A stretch of 64,000 nt of DNA. It comes from Sphaerospermopsis torques-reginae ITEP-024 (GTDB taxonomy: Bacteria; Cyanobacteriota; Cyanobacteriia; Cyanobacteriales; Nostocaceae). Positions 37,764 to 46,503 of this stretch are shown here, piece by piece (within the stretch, counting starts at the first letter, position 1; every line of letters begins with the position of its first letter). The notes beneath the pieces are model-generated. The model was not told where the DNA came from and searched no databases. It worked only from the letters and a program-made list of their open reading frames with translations. The stretch covers positions 4,526,001-4,590,000 of the forward strand of contig NZ_CP080598.1 in assembly GCF_019598945.1 (NCBI RefSeq). Direction: 5' to 3'. The position numbers and the translations under genes were made by a program.

Positions 37764-38908
37764 AATATAATTATCATCAGGAAATAGAAATTTTAGAAAA
37801 ATACTATCAACAAGCAATTGAACTGCTCGAAAATCAATCATTGACAGAAATAGACGCAGAAATCAAAAATAGTGTAGATGTTTTTCTTCAAAAAATAGAA
37901 ACTGATAAATCGTTAATTCAAGTAATTATTACCAGTTTACTCAAGAAAATTATTCAACCTGAGCAAGATATCAGGTTACACATGGCTAAATTTCCCAATG
38001 GATATTCTGCAAGGGTGCTTGATACTAAGGTAACTACACCATTTTTCAAAAATAAATTTCCTAGATATGCTAATAAGGAAACTGCTTTTTTAACAAAAGC
38101 AACACGAGCAGAAATCATCTGGAATTTTGAGGAGGGAGTTAAATTACCATTGAGAAGTAAAACCTTGGTTGAACCTTTTATAAAATTTATCGATAAAATT
38201 GAAAATCAAAGTATTAATATTGAAGATTGCTTAATTTATATATTTACTCAATTGCATATTATTATACAATCTCAAGAAGCTGTTTTTACTGCAACTCTAG
38301 AAATTGCTGGTTTTACAAATACTCTCAATATTGATATAGTTATGAAAATGCTAGAAAGGCATTTTGCAGAACCTCTAAGTTCTCGACTACCAGTGATTGT
38401 AATTTATGCTATTTATAAACAACTGTTTAAAAATATTCGCAGATTTGAAAATAAAATATTACTACCTTTAAATGTTCATACTTCTGCTGATAAACATGGT
38501 TATAGTGATATAGAAATTAATGATGAGAATAATCATCCATTTGAAATCTTAGAGATAAAACATAATATCCCTATAGATAGAAATATGATCTTAGATATAG
38601 TTAAAAAATCTGCTGATACAACAATCAAAAGATATTACATTCTGACAACATACAAAGATTGTTTTGTTAATCAAGATGAGGAAGAATATATTAAGCAATT
38701 GGTTCTGAAGATTAAACAAGAAAATGGATTAGAAATTATTGCGAATGGTATTATTAACACTGTAAAATATTATTTGCGATTTGTATAAGATTATAATGAA
38801 TTTATCAATACATATACGGAGGAGTTGATAAGAGATGCGAAAAACTCCACTGAAGTTAAAGATGCTCATATTCAAGCTTGGCAAATGATTGTACAGCAAT
38901 TTCTGTAG
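37760..38908 (+). pseudogene. SacI-like type II restriction endonuclease with in-frame stop
   Basis: The frame runs 342 residues to TAA at 38786-38788, then continues in the same frame for 39 more codons (DYNEFINTYTEELIRDAKNS, TEVKDAHIQAWQMIVQQFL) to TAG at 38908. The extension is protein-like, so the TAA is a probable nonsense mutation. The PD-(D/E)XK site is visible as HGYSDIEINDENNHPFEILE followed by IKHNIPI, a pattern seen in SacI-type enzymes. Whether the shortened protein still cuts is unknown. Confidence 0.75.
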
Positions 38909-38938
38909 TGATGAATTATTTAAATTTGATAATAATTC

Positions 38939-39403
38939 CTATTCCACAAACCAATTATCATCTAAAACCTGTTCTAAAGAACCAATGGGATTGATAGGAA
39001 ATGTATCCAGGGGAAGTTGAGAGCGATCGCTTGCTTCTTTTCTTGCTTCTTCATAACATTCCTCAAAGATTTCTAAAATGTAAGGTTTCAAACTAGGACT
39101 ATCTTTTAATTCTTTTTTTATCTGTCTGCGAAAAGTCCTGATTTCCCCTTTCCAATGTCCCTCATTACGCTCTCTTTCACTATCCCAATATTTAAGTTTT
39201 AACAAATGTTCGAGAAGTCTAATCAATAAACTTTCCATAGCTCGTTTCTGACTTCTACCCATAGTTTCTAATTCTTCAATCAAATTCTCTAAATCCACAG
39301 ATGAAAATTGCCCAGCACGAAGTTGATTAATAGTTGTCCGCAACCACAAATAATAATCTTGTTTATATAAAGTTTGATTTGCTAATTCTACTGGTAACAG
39401 CAT
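38939..39403 (-). CDS. DUF29 family protein
   Basis: 154 residues. LYKQDYYLWLRTTINQLRAG, SSVDLENLIEELETMGRSQK and RLLEHLLKLKYW are the DUF29 signature. Very common helical proteins in cyanobacteria of unknown function. A paralogue is at 57590-58042. Convergent with the restriction-modification genes. Confidence 0.9.
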   Translation of the reverse strand: MLLPVELANQTLYKQDYYLWLRTTINQLRAGQFSSVDLENLIEELETMGRSQKRAMESLLIRLLEHLLKLKYWDSERERNEGHWKGEIRTFRRQIKKELKDSPSLKPYILEIFEECYEEARKEASDRSQLPLDTFPINPIGSLEQVLDDNWFVE

Positions 39404-40204
39404 AAACTCACAGGTCCAATTTCAAATTTATGATTTCCGGTGTACTTCGTCAGTCTTCAATATATTGATAAGTTAACCAGGTTATTAATACCTAGATTAT
39501 AGCTATGATAACCCAAAAATGTATCTATTGACTACAAATTAAAAATCTATTTTGTCAAACCTCATATTTCTTCCTTGCTTCCATAATTAACAGATAGTAT
39601 TTTCGTCAATAAAATTTATATTTATTTAATGGATTTTTCCTAAATCCTAACTTAGAAAATTACATAATAAATCGTAATATCCAATATCAAAAACATCAAA
39701 TATAATTTTTATATTTTGTCATCCACTTAACAATTTTTTAAGCTAATTTATGGTCAAAAATGGGTGGATCTTTATAAATCATTCATATTTTCTGCTGACC
39801 AGAGTGATACTATATAAGTAAGCTAAATTGTTGGCAGTGAACCTAAACATCAACAAGAAGCAATTACAGAGTAAATCCCAAATCTCTTACTTTGATCCCC
39901 AGTTAAACCAAAACCAAGGTAAAGAGTAAGAACGGTAGATAAAAATATATAGAACCTGCGTAAATCTTATTTCTAAATTTACCGGATTCATGAAAATCTC
40001 TGAGATTATTAATAATTCGGTTTAGGAATGTTCACATCAAGTAATTGCTTTTTAGCCAGTAGTAAATAACACGCCTCACAATTCAATATCTATTGATGAT
40101 TAAGGTGCAAAGGTGCAAATACTACCCAGATAAAGTTTAGGAGAATCGCAGCAGTTTAGAAGTAATTCAATGATTCGCTCAACCGAATTAAAGGAGCAGG
40201 AATT
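39404..40204. other. Long leader region before CBS gene, no gene seen
   Basis: 800 bp, AT-rich, without a supported reading frame. AAAGGAGCAGGAATT just before 40205 is the ribosome site. A promoter for the CBS gene must lie here but no motif could be fixed. Confidence 0.5.
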
Positions 40205-40801
40205 ATGAGAGCCAAACAAATTATGACTCAAGATGTTGCTACTATTCGCGGTTCCGCAACCGTAGCAGAAGCAGTCAAACTAATGAGGCTCAAAGAACTG
40301 CGGGCTTTAGTTGTTGAACCTCGTCACAGTGGTGATGCTTACGGTATGATTACCGAAATGGATATCGTGGGCAAAGTTGCAGCTTTTGGTAGAGATCCCG
40401 AAGCAGTTCATGTGTACGAAGTGATGACTAAACCCTGCGTAGTTGTCAATCCTGACTTAGATGTTGAATATGTAGCGCGGTTATTTGCTAATACTAATAC
40501 ATGGCGTGCGCCTGTTATTCAAGGTGAATTATTAGGCATTATTTCTGTGACTGATATTCTCACCAAGGGTAACTTTGTAGATAAACCAAAATTAAAATTC
40601 CTACGCAAAGAGATACAGAAAGCTGTGTCTGAAGCTCGGTTAATTTCTGCTAACTATGGTCCAGATTCTAAACGAGCAATTGAAGCTTGGGATATAGTAG
40701 ATGAACTCGAAGCAGAAGCTAGTTTTTATGGTGTACCAAAACCATGCAAATCTGCTAGAGAACTGTTTGCTGACGATAAAAAACCAGTGACAGCTGGCTA
40801 A
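40205..40801 (+). CDS. CBS-domain pair protein
   Basis: 198 residues. Two CBS repeats: MRAKQIMTQDVATIRGSATV to GMITEMDIVGKV, and VYEVMTKPCVVVNPDLDVEY to LLGIISVTDILTKG. A helical tail (AVSEARLISANYGPDSKRAI) follows. Binds adenosyl ligands and regulates an unknown partner. It lies in the nif neighbourhood in other heterocystous genomes, but its role is not established. Confidence 0.88.
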   Translation: MRAKQIMTQDVATIRGSATVAEAVKLMRLKELRALVVEPRHSGDAYGMITEMDIVGKVAAFGRDPEAVHVYEVMTKPCVVVNPDLDVEYVARLFANTNTWRAPVIQGELLGIISVTDILTKGNFVDKPKLKFLRKEIQKAVSEARLISANYGPDSKRAIEAWDIVDELEAEASFYGVPKPCKSARELFADDKKPVTAG

Positions 40802-41326
40802 CAGTTTTACTAGGTGACAGGTGACAGGTGACAGGTGATAGGTGACAGATTTGAAAGTTAATTTGTATCTTAGTTTTGTCATCAGTTGATGTCCTAATTA
40901 CCTGAGTGCTTGCTATACTTTTTCTCTTCCTGGATGATTAATTCATCTCTTAGCCCCCCTTACTAAGGGGGGTTGGGGGGATCAAATCTCTGGCAATATC
41001 ACAAAGAATTGGTATTACACTTGTTCTCCAGCGACTGTGTTTTTTTCTGATTCAAATAAAGTTTTCAATATGGTGGGCATTGCTCACCATTCCGTTTTTA
41101 TTTGCAGCTATCAGTAATCAGTAATCACAATACTGTTCGGTTAAGAGTTTTCGTAGGTTGGGTTAAGCGATAGCGCAACCCAACAAACCCCTGTAAATGT
41201 TGGGTTTCGTTCCTCAACCCAACCTACATAGTTTCATTGTTTTGAGCTTAACCGACAAGTATTGTCAGTAATCAGCTTTTTTCTGTCTTGTAAATTCTTT
41301 CGTGAGTTATTTTCCTATCTATAATT
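40802..41326. other. Repeat-rich spacer
   Basis: Contains GGTGACA heptamers (40812-40848), hairpin CCCCCCTTACTAAGGGGGG (40954-40972) and a nested inverted-repeat element at 41127-41265. No gene. Confidence 0.7.
41127..41265. repeat. MITE-like nested inverted repeat, 139 bp
   Basis: Outer arms ACAATACTGTTCGGTTAAG / CTTAACCGACAAGTATTGT pair at 17 of 19 positions. Inner arms GTAGGTTGGGTT (41153) and AACCCAACCTAC (41216) are perfect. No coding capacity. Confidence 0.7.
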
Positions 41327-41791
41327 ATGAGTCAACAAGATCAACCAAAATTAAGTATAGAAACCTGCCAATGGCTATTAGCAAATAATTACAATCCCGA
41401 AGATTTAAATCAGCAGGGTAAAAATAGTGATACAGCTTTAATGAAAGCCACTAGAGATGGACTTTACCCAGTGGTGAAAGAATTAATAGATGCAGGTGCG
41501 GATATCAATGCCACCAACGATGATCACAATAATGCTTTGTGGTTTGCGTGTTTTGGCAACCACTACGATTTAATGAATTTACTACTAGAAGCCAACATAG
41601 ATATTAACAATCAAAATGATAATGGTGCAACTGTCCTGATGTATGGTGCATCGGCTGGAAAGACAGAAGTAGTGAGATTGCTATTACAACATAATCCTAA
41701 CATGAATTTACAAAATTTGGATGACTATAAAGCAATTGACTTTGCCAGCAATATAGAAGTTTTAAGGTTACTGAAAAATGCCACACAGTAA
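41327..41791 (+). CDS. Ankyrin repeat protein
   Basis: 154 residues with about three ankyrin repeats: DTALMKATRDGLYPVVKELI, NALWFACFGNHYDLMNLLLE and TVLMYGASAGKTEVVRLLLQ. A protein-binding scaffold. Its 3' end overlaps the nitroreductase-like gene by 14 bp, so they form an operon and may form a complex. Confidence 0.9.
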   Translation: MSQQDQPKLSIETCQWLLANNYNPEDLNQQGKNSDTALMKATRDGLYPVVKELIDAGADINATNDDHNNALWFACFGNHYDLMNLLLEANIDINNQNDNGATVLMYGASAGKTEVVRLLLQHNPNMNLQNLDDYKAIDFASNIEVLRLLKNATQ

Positions 41792-43064
41792 GCTTTCTGG
41801 AACAGCCTTTCATGAGGCTACCAAGCATTCTTACCTATCTGTGCAGATGAATCCCAATTATGTGGATGGATCAACTCAACCCCGCGCCTTTAAAGTTTAT
41901 CCTAAATTTTATCGGCGATTGAAATTAATTCCTGATAATCCCTTTCATGCTTTTATCAAGTTAACAAGCGCCATTACTTTTGAGAAGATTTACAAAAATG
42001 AAACCTATCAACTTCGGGTAAATCCCTCTGCTGGGGCGTTATATCCCACAGAAGTTTATATCCAAATTCGTGAGGTTGAAGGATTTATAAACGGCATCTA
42101 CCATCTAGAAGTTGAGAATAATTGTCTGACGTTGATTTATGAATTAATTGATGATGGGTTAGAGAGTTATATTATACCTAATAAACGTATCAACGGCTGC
42201 ATTTTTTTAGTTAGTTGTGTTTATTATAGGTCTAGCTGGAAATATCAAGACAGGAGCATTAGATATTGCTTATTGGATAGCGGACATCATTTGGGCGCTA
42301 TTGCAGCTTCAGCGTATCTTCATGAAAAAAACATCAAATTAATCTTTGACTTTGATAAACTCTCTCTCAATGCTGATTTAGGATTTGAGAATAAGGAGTT
42401 TATTAGTAGTTGTGTGATATCGGGGGAGACGCAAGAAAAGCCAGTCAGACGTTTAAGGTTATCCATTCCTTTTGTCTGTGGAACTGACTATTTTCAAGCG
42501 AATCAATTCATTGAAGATGCTTATCAAGCAACATCAATGCAACCTAGTCACCAGCAAAAGCTAGAACATCCTCAATTTAATTTTCACCGAGAACGGTTTT
42601 TTGAGAGCGTTTGGAACAGGCGTTCTATTCGACGTTTTCAAAGAAATTCTATTACTCAAGAAATCTATTGGCGAATTTGGCAAGATATTCACCAACCAAT
42701 CCCCACAGAAAATTTTGAGGAAATAGAAATTTACTCGGTGGTGCATCGTGTTGAAGGTATAACACCCGGTTTATATCATGGTAGGAATCTCATTCAGTCG
42801 GGTGATTTGAGTGAAAAAACAGGTTACTTGTGTATTAATCAGGCGCTGGCTAAAGACTGCGCTGTAACTTTGTTTTTTGTGTCCGATTATTTGAGTTATC
42901 AAACTGCTATGCAATTAGCTGGTTTTATCGGACAACGAGTATATCTATCCTGCAATTATTGGGGAATAGATTGTAGTGGTATTGGTGCTTTTTATGATGA
43001 TGAAGCCCAAGGATTTCTACGAACCAATAAGGATGTTCTTTATGTAATGGCCATTGGTAAATAA
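41778..43064 (+). CDS. SagB/ThcOx-type tandem nitroreductase
   Basis: 428 residues with two nitroreductase-fold halves: N-terminal NPSAGALYPTEVYIQIR and GHHLGAIAASAYLHE, C-terminal SVWNRRSIRRFQRNSI and GQRVYLSCNYWGIDCSGIGA. FMN-dependent oxidases of this kind oxidise azolines in peptide maturation, but no precursor or cyclodehydratase is nearby. Between an ankyrin gene and hupW, a role in nitrogen-fixing metabolism is possible. Confidence 0.82.
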   Translation: MPHSKLSGTAFHEATKHSYLSVQMNPNYVDGSTQPRAFKVYPKFYRRLKLIPDNPFHAFIKLTSAITFEKIYKNETYQLRVNPSAGALYPTEVYIQIREVEGFINGIYHLEVENNCLTLIYELIDDGLESYIIPNKRINGCIFLVSCVYYRSSWKYQDRSIRYCLLDSGHHLGAIAASAYLHEKNIKLIFDFDKLSLNADLGFENKEFISSCVISGETQEKPVRRLRLSIPFVCGTDYFQANQFIEDAYQATSMQPSHQQKLEHPQFNFHRERFFESVWNRRSIRRFQRNSITQEIYWRIWQDIHQPIPTENFEEIEIYSVVHRVEGITPGLYHGRNLIQSGDLSEKTGYLCINQALAKDCAVTLFFVSDYLSYQTAMQLAGFIGQRVYLSCNYWGIDCSGIGAFYDDEAQGFLRTNKDVLYVMAIGK

Positions 43065-43083
43065 AATAGGAAAAGCAACCGAA

Positions 43084-43458
43084 ATGAGCAGAAGAGAATC
43101 AGAATTCAATGCTGATGACAAGCACCCTATCCAAGCAACATCAGCAGATATTATCCTGCGACAACAGCTAGAATATTCTATTAGTCGTTACTTTTATCAA
43201 GGATGCGATCGCATTATTCAAAATTTACTCTCTCATTGTCGTTGGTATATGACAACTGATGCTAGTGCTTTAACTTTAGTAATTGAATGTCCAGATCAAG
43301 TTAGCAATTGGAAAATTTTGCAAAAAATCGTCCCAATGGCTAGTATTCTTTATGGTATTGTTAGCAGTGCCAAAATTCGCGTTTGTCCTCCTGACCCTAA
43401 TGCTGTACCATTTGAAATGAGGGTAGATGAACTCTCCGTTTACCGTGATTGGGCTTAG
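43084..43458 (+). CDS. Small conserved protein in the nif/hup neighbourhood
   Basis: 124 residues from ATG 43084 (MSRRESEFNADDKHPIQATS); an ATG at 43054 overlaps the previous gene and is less likely. RYFYQGCDRIIQNLLSHCRW and RVCPPDPNAVPFEMRVDELS stand out. No domain recognised. Same operon as the ankyrin and nitroreductase genes. Confidence 0.65.
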   Translation: MSRRESEFNADDKHPIQATSADIILRQQLEYSISRYFYQGCDRIIQNLLSHCRWYMTTDASALTLVIECPDQVSNWKILQKIVPMASILYGIVSSAKIRVCPPDPNAVPFEMRVDELSVYRDWA

Positions 43459-43630
<172 letters not shown>

Positions 43631-43640
43631 ATTCTGGAAA

Positions 43641-44114
43641 TCAAGCCATCACATTCTGACTTATAATTGTGATTAGTTCTGCCAAAACTAACTCAGCAGA
43701 ATGTTGAACAGCAGGACTTAAATCTAGTCCAAAATCAAGATTTGCAGCTTCAATTAAATAGACAGTCACATCCTGGGGAAAATCATCTAAAAAGATTTTT
43801 CTCCCAGCAGCTAAAGCATGATCCCAACGAAAATCATGCAAATTAAAACTCGGTTCGGGTAGAGCTTCTAATTCTTTCCCTGGGACTTTAAATATAGCAC
43901 CTGGTTCGGAATCTGTGCAACTAGCATCCAGAATAATTAATTTTTCACTTCCTCTCGCTTGAAACATCACTTCCATTCCCGCAGTACCACAATCAAAAAC
44001 GCGGACTTTGGGGTGGGGATTTTCGGCGAGATATTGCTGTAAACGTTGGGCAATAATTACCCCTACAGCGTCGTCATTACGATTGAGATTTCCGCAACCA
44101 ATAATCGTGAGCAT
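43641..44114 (-). CDS. hupW: Uptake hydrogenase maturation protease HupW
   Basis: 157 residues. MLTIIGCGNLNRNDDAVGVI with the metal-binding acidic pair, ILDASCTDSEPGA and HDFRWDHAL with the metal-binding His are typical of HycI/HupW-type proteases that trim the C-terminus of the nickel hydrogenase large subunit. The hydrogenase genes are not in the window. Close nif linkage suggests the uptake rather than the bidirectional enzyme. Confidence 0.88.
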   Translation of the reverse strand: MLTIIGCGNLNRNDDAVGVIIAQRLQQYLAENPHPKVRVFDCGTAGMEVMFQARGSEKLIILDASCTDSEPGAIFKVPGKELEALPEPSFNLHDFRWDHALAAGRKIFLDDFPQDVTVYLIEAANLDFGLDLSPAVQHSAELVLAELITIISQNVMA

Positions 44115-44338
44115 GGGATATTTATAATAACATGAATATTCTCAATTTTGCACAATTCCTTCACAGAAACATCAATAAAAATTAAAATTTACGGAAATTT
44201 TGATGATGTTTATAAAAATTAACTTTATAGTGACTATAGCAGCCGTAAGTAAGTGACAAAAATTTGTCTTTATTGTCTCTGCGTCTATCTGTAGTGATTA
44301 GTTAAACATCATTCTCACAGATCAGACAAAATAGATTT

Positions 44339-44707
44339 ATGTTAGTAGTTCGTGATACAGAAATCAAAGGAAGAGGTGTTTTTGCTCAGAGGGATTTTGA
44401 GCCTGGGGAAATAATTGATATCGCCAATGTGATTGTTATTCCTAAACAACAAGTTAAGTTAATTACCCATACGGTATTATGTAATTATTATTTTGGTTGG
44501 CATGGAGAAAGTGGGGCGATCGCTCTTGGTTATGCTTCTCTTTTTAATCATTCTTATCAGCCTAATGCGCTGTATGTGAAAAAGTTTGATCAACAAGTTA
44601 TAGAAATTATTGCTTATAAATATATTCGGGAAGGTCAGGAAATTACTATTAACTATAATGGGAATGTTGATGATTTAAGGCCTATTTGGTTTGATGTGGT
44701 TGAGTGA
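44339..44707 (+). CDS. SET-domain protein
   Basis: 122 residues. Short SET domain: EIKGRGVFAQRDFEPGEII, then LGYASLFNHSYQPNALY (NHS..PN motif) and REGQEITINYNGN. Contains the AdoMet- and lysine-binding motifs of SET methyltransferases but lacks pre- and post-SET regions. Target in a bacterium unknown. A 71-bp piece of this gene is duplicated at 46189-46259. Confidence 0.85.
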   Translation: MLVVRDTEIKGRGVFAQRDFEPGEIIDIANVIVIPKQQVKLITHTVLCNYYFGWHGESGAIALGYASLFNHSYQPNALYVKKFDQQVIEIIAYKYIREGQEITINYNGNVDDLRPIWFDVVE

Positions 44708-44866
44708 GTCTCACGCAGAGAAGTAGAGAGAGAAAATATAATATAATATATTTGAGATGTTGATACATGGTAGAACAACTGTGTTATACTAAGTATTGAG
44801 GTATTTTCATTTCTCAGCTAATCACTTGGTAAAAAATAATACTATTATATTTTACTTAAAAAAGAT

Positions 44867-45403
44867 ATGCCAGAAATTATTACTCGTTCAGAGAAGATTA
44901 GGATTGCAGAAGATCAAATTGAAGAAAAGAGACAGGAAATTGATTATGATACTAGAGAGTTTACTATAGAGATCATAGTCAATAAATATATCTCTAGGGA
45001 TGATGATGATGATACTGGTGAGATTTATGTGCCAGAGTACCAAAGAGAATTTGTATGGGATTTTACGCGCCAATCTAGACTAATTGAGTCGGTAATTCTT
45101 GGCTTACCCATTCCTTTAATTTTTGTTGCTGAAATTCAAGAAACAGGAAAACTAGAAATTGTTGATGGTTCACCAATCATCAGCACATTAGTAGATTTTT
45201 TAACCAATAAGTTGCAATTACAAAACCTAAAAACTTTAGACTCATTAAATGGATTTTATTTTAACGATCTTTCTCCATCACGTCAAAGAAGATTTAAAAA
45301 TACTCCATTAAGAATGGTAATTTTAGAAAAATCTGATGAAAAAATCAGACATGAAATATTTAATCGTTTCAACACAATCGGCTGGAATTTAACAGACAAA
45401 TAA
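44867..45403 (+). CDS. DUF262 (GmrSD-like) protein, short and with degenerate motif
   Basis: 178 residues. DUF262 features: YVPEYQREFVWDFTRQSRLI, then LGLPIPLIFVAEIQETGKLE and LSPSRQRRF. The diagnostic DGxQR motif reads DGSPI here, and the domain ends soon after FNRFNTIGWNLTDK, where family members continue with about another 150 residues. Both suggest loss of activity. DUF262 proteins are ParB-like NTPase or nuclease components of defence systems and are often paired with HEPN proteins, as here. Confidence 0.78.
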   Translation: MPEIITRSEKIRIAEDQIEEKRQEIDYDTREFTIEIIVNKYISRDDDDDTGEIYVPEYQREFVWDFTRQSRLIESVILGLPIPLIFVAEIQETGKLEIVDGSPIISTLVDFLTNKLQLQNLKTLDSLNGFYFNDLSPSRQRRFKNTPLRMVILEKSDEKIRHEIFNRFNTIGWNLTDK

Positions 45404-45468
45404 AACATTGAAATCTATAAAAATTTACTCAATATATCAAGGTGCTACTACTCAAGCAAACATAGTAT

Positions 45469-46203
45469 ATGAAGCCATTTATCAGAGATTTTCAAAAGCG
45501 AGTAGCTGAACTTGAGAAGTATTTTGATTTGGTAGACAAAATTGAGAACTTAGGGGTATTGTCTACCAATTCTATTACTTTTCCATCAGGTGAATACATT
45601 GTTGATAGTGATTTACAAAAAATCTTAAAATCTCATTGCTACTTACTTTTGTATAATTTAATAGAATCTTCTATTAGAAATGGCATAGTTGCCATTCATG
45701 ATGCCATATCTTTGGAAGGGATAACTTATAAAGATTTAAGTCCAAAAATAAAAATGATTTGGTTAGCAAATGACAAAAGCAAAATTTTTATAGATTCTTT
45801 ATTGGATTCATCACTGCAAAATGAAAAGCAGGTAGTTAAGGATAATTTAGCAAATAAACTCAAAGAACTATTAGAATCAGTGATAGATAATACAGAAATT
45901 TCATTATCAATAGAGAATATTCCAATTTCCGGAAACCTAGATTCTAAAACTATTGAAGGGCTGAAAAATATGTATGGTTTTTATGGAGATCAACTTCCCA
46001 AAAAAGAGATAGATCATATACTTGATAAAGTCGTTAAGTTGAGATGTGATTTAGCTCATGGAAACTATTCATTTTCTGAGGTTTCTAATCTAATTCCTTG
46101 GCATCAGATTGTTGATGAAAAAAATAAAATAGTGGAACATTTAACTAAAATTTTACAAAACATTGATAAATATATAGATGAAAAAAAATTCTTATCAGCC
46201 TAA
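45469..46203 (+). CDS. MAE_28990/MAE_18760-type HEPN protein
   Basis: 244 residues. The C-terminal HEPN signature R-x4-H is in KLRCDLAHGNYSFSEV; SHCYLLLYNLIESSIRNGIV earlier is typical of the MAE_28990 group. HEPN proteins are often RNases of toxin or anti-phage systems. The last residues (KKFLSA) and the stop come from the duplicated SET fragment beginning at 46189, so the natural C-terminus has been replaced. It follows the DUF262 gene by 65 bp. Confidence 0.78.
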   Translation: MKPFIRDFQKRVAELEKYFDLVDKIENLGVLSTNSITFPSGEYIVDSDLQKILKSHCYLLLYNLIESSIRNGIVAIHDAISLEGITYKDLSPKIKMIWLANDKSKIFIDSLLDSSLQNEKQVVKDNLANKLKELLESVIDNTEISLSIENIPISGNLDSKTIEGLKNMYGFYGDQLPKKEIDHILDKVVKLRCDLAHGNYSFSEVSNLIPWHQIVDEKNKIVEHLTKILQNIDKYIDEKKFLSA

Positions 46204-46259
46204 TGCGTTGTATGTGAAAAAGTTTGATCAACAAGTTATAGAGATTATTGCTTATAAAT
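46189..46259 (+). repeat. Duplicated fragment of the SET gene
   Basis: 71 bp matching 44551-44621 at 69 positions, in the same orientation. The DUF262/HEPN cassette lies between the two copies. It supplies the stop codon of the HEPN gene. Confidence 0.93.
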
Positions 46260-46427
46260 GAACTAAAGAATCTGGCATTTGCCGAATTTGATCAATAATT
46301 TTATCTCGTAAATTCATAAGAATAAATCTAGGTTGCGTGTTTCCTTATTCTCATTGTAACCTAACTCTTCCTTTGCGCCTACCCTGCGGGATCTCCTGAC
46401 GGAGATTGCGTCTTGGCGTGAAATATA

Positions 46428-46462
46428 AAAATCCCCGACTTCATCTAAGAAAATCGGGGATC
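46428..46462 (-). terminator. Rho-independent terminator of amt
   Basis: On the minus strand, GATCCCCGA pairs with TCGGGGAT across a 15-base loop and is followed by a run of Ts. It lies 42 bp past the amt stop. Confidence 0.75.
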
Positions 46463-46503
46463 TAATTATTTATTAAATGATGACTAAATCAAAATCAGAT
46501 TTA

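Noticed and set aside
45455-45464. Fourth GCAAACATAG as another element end
   Set aside because: No recombinase, core repeat or split gene nearby; one chance copy is expected to be possible in a window this size.
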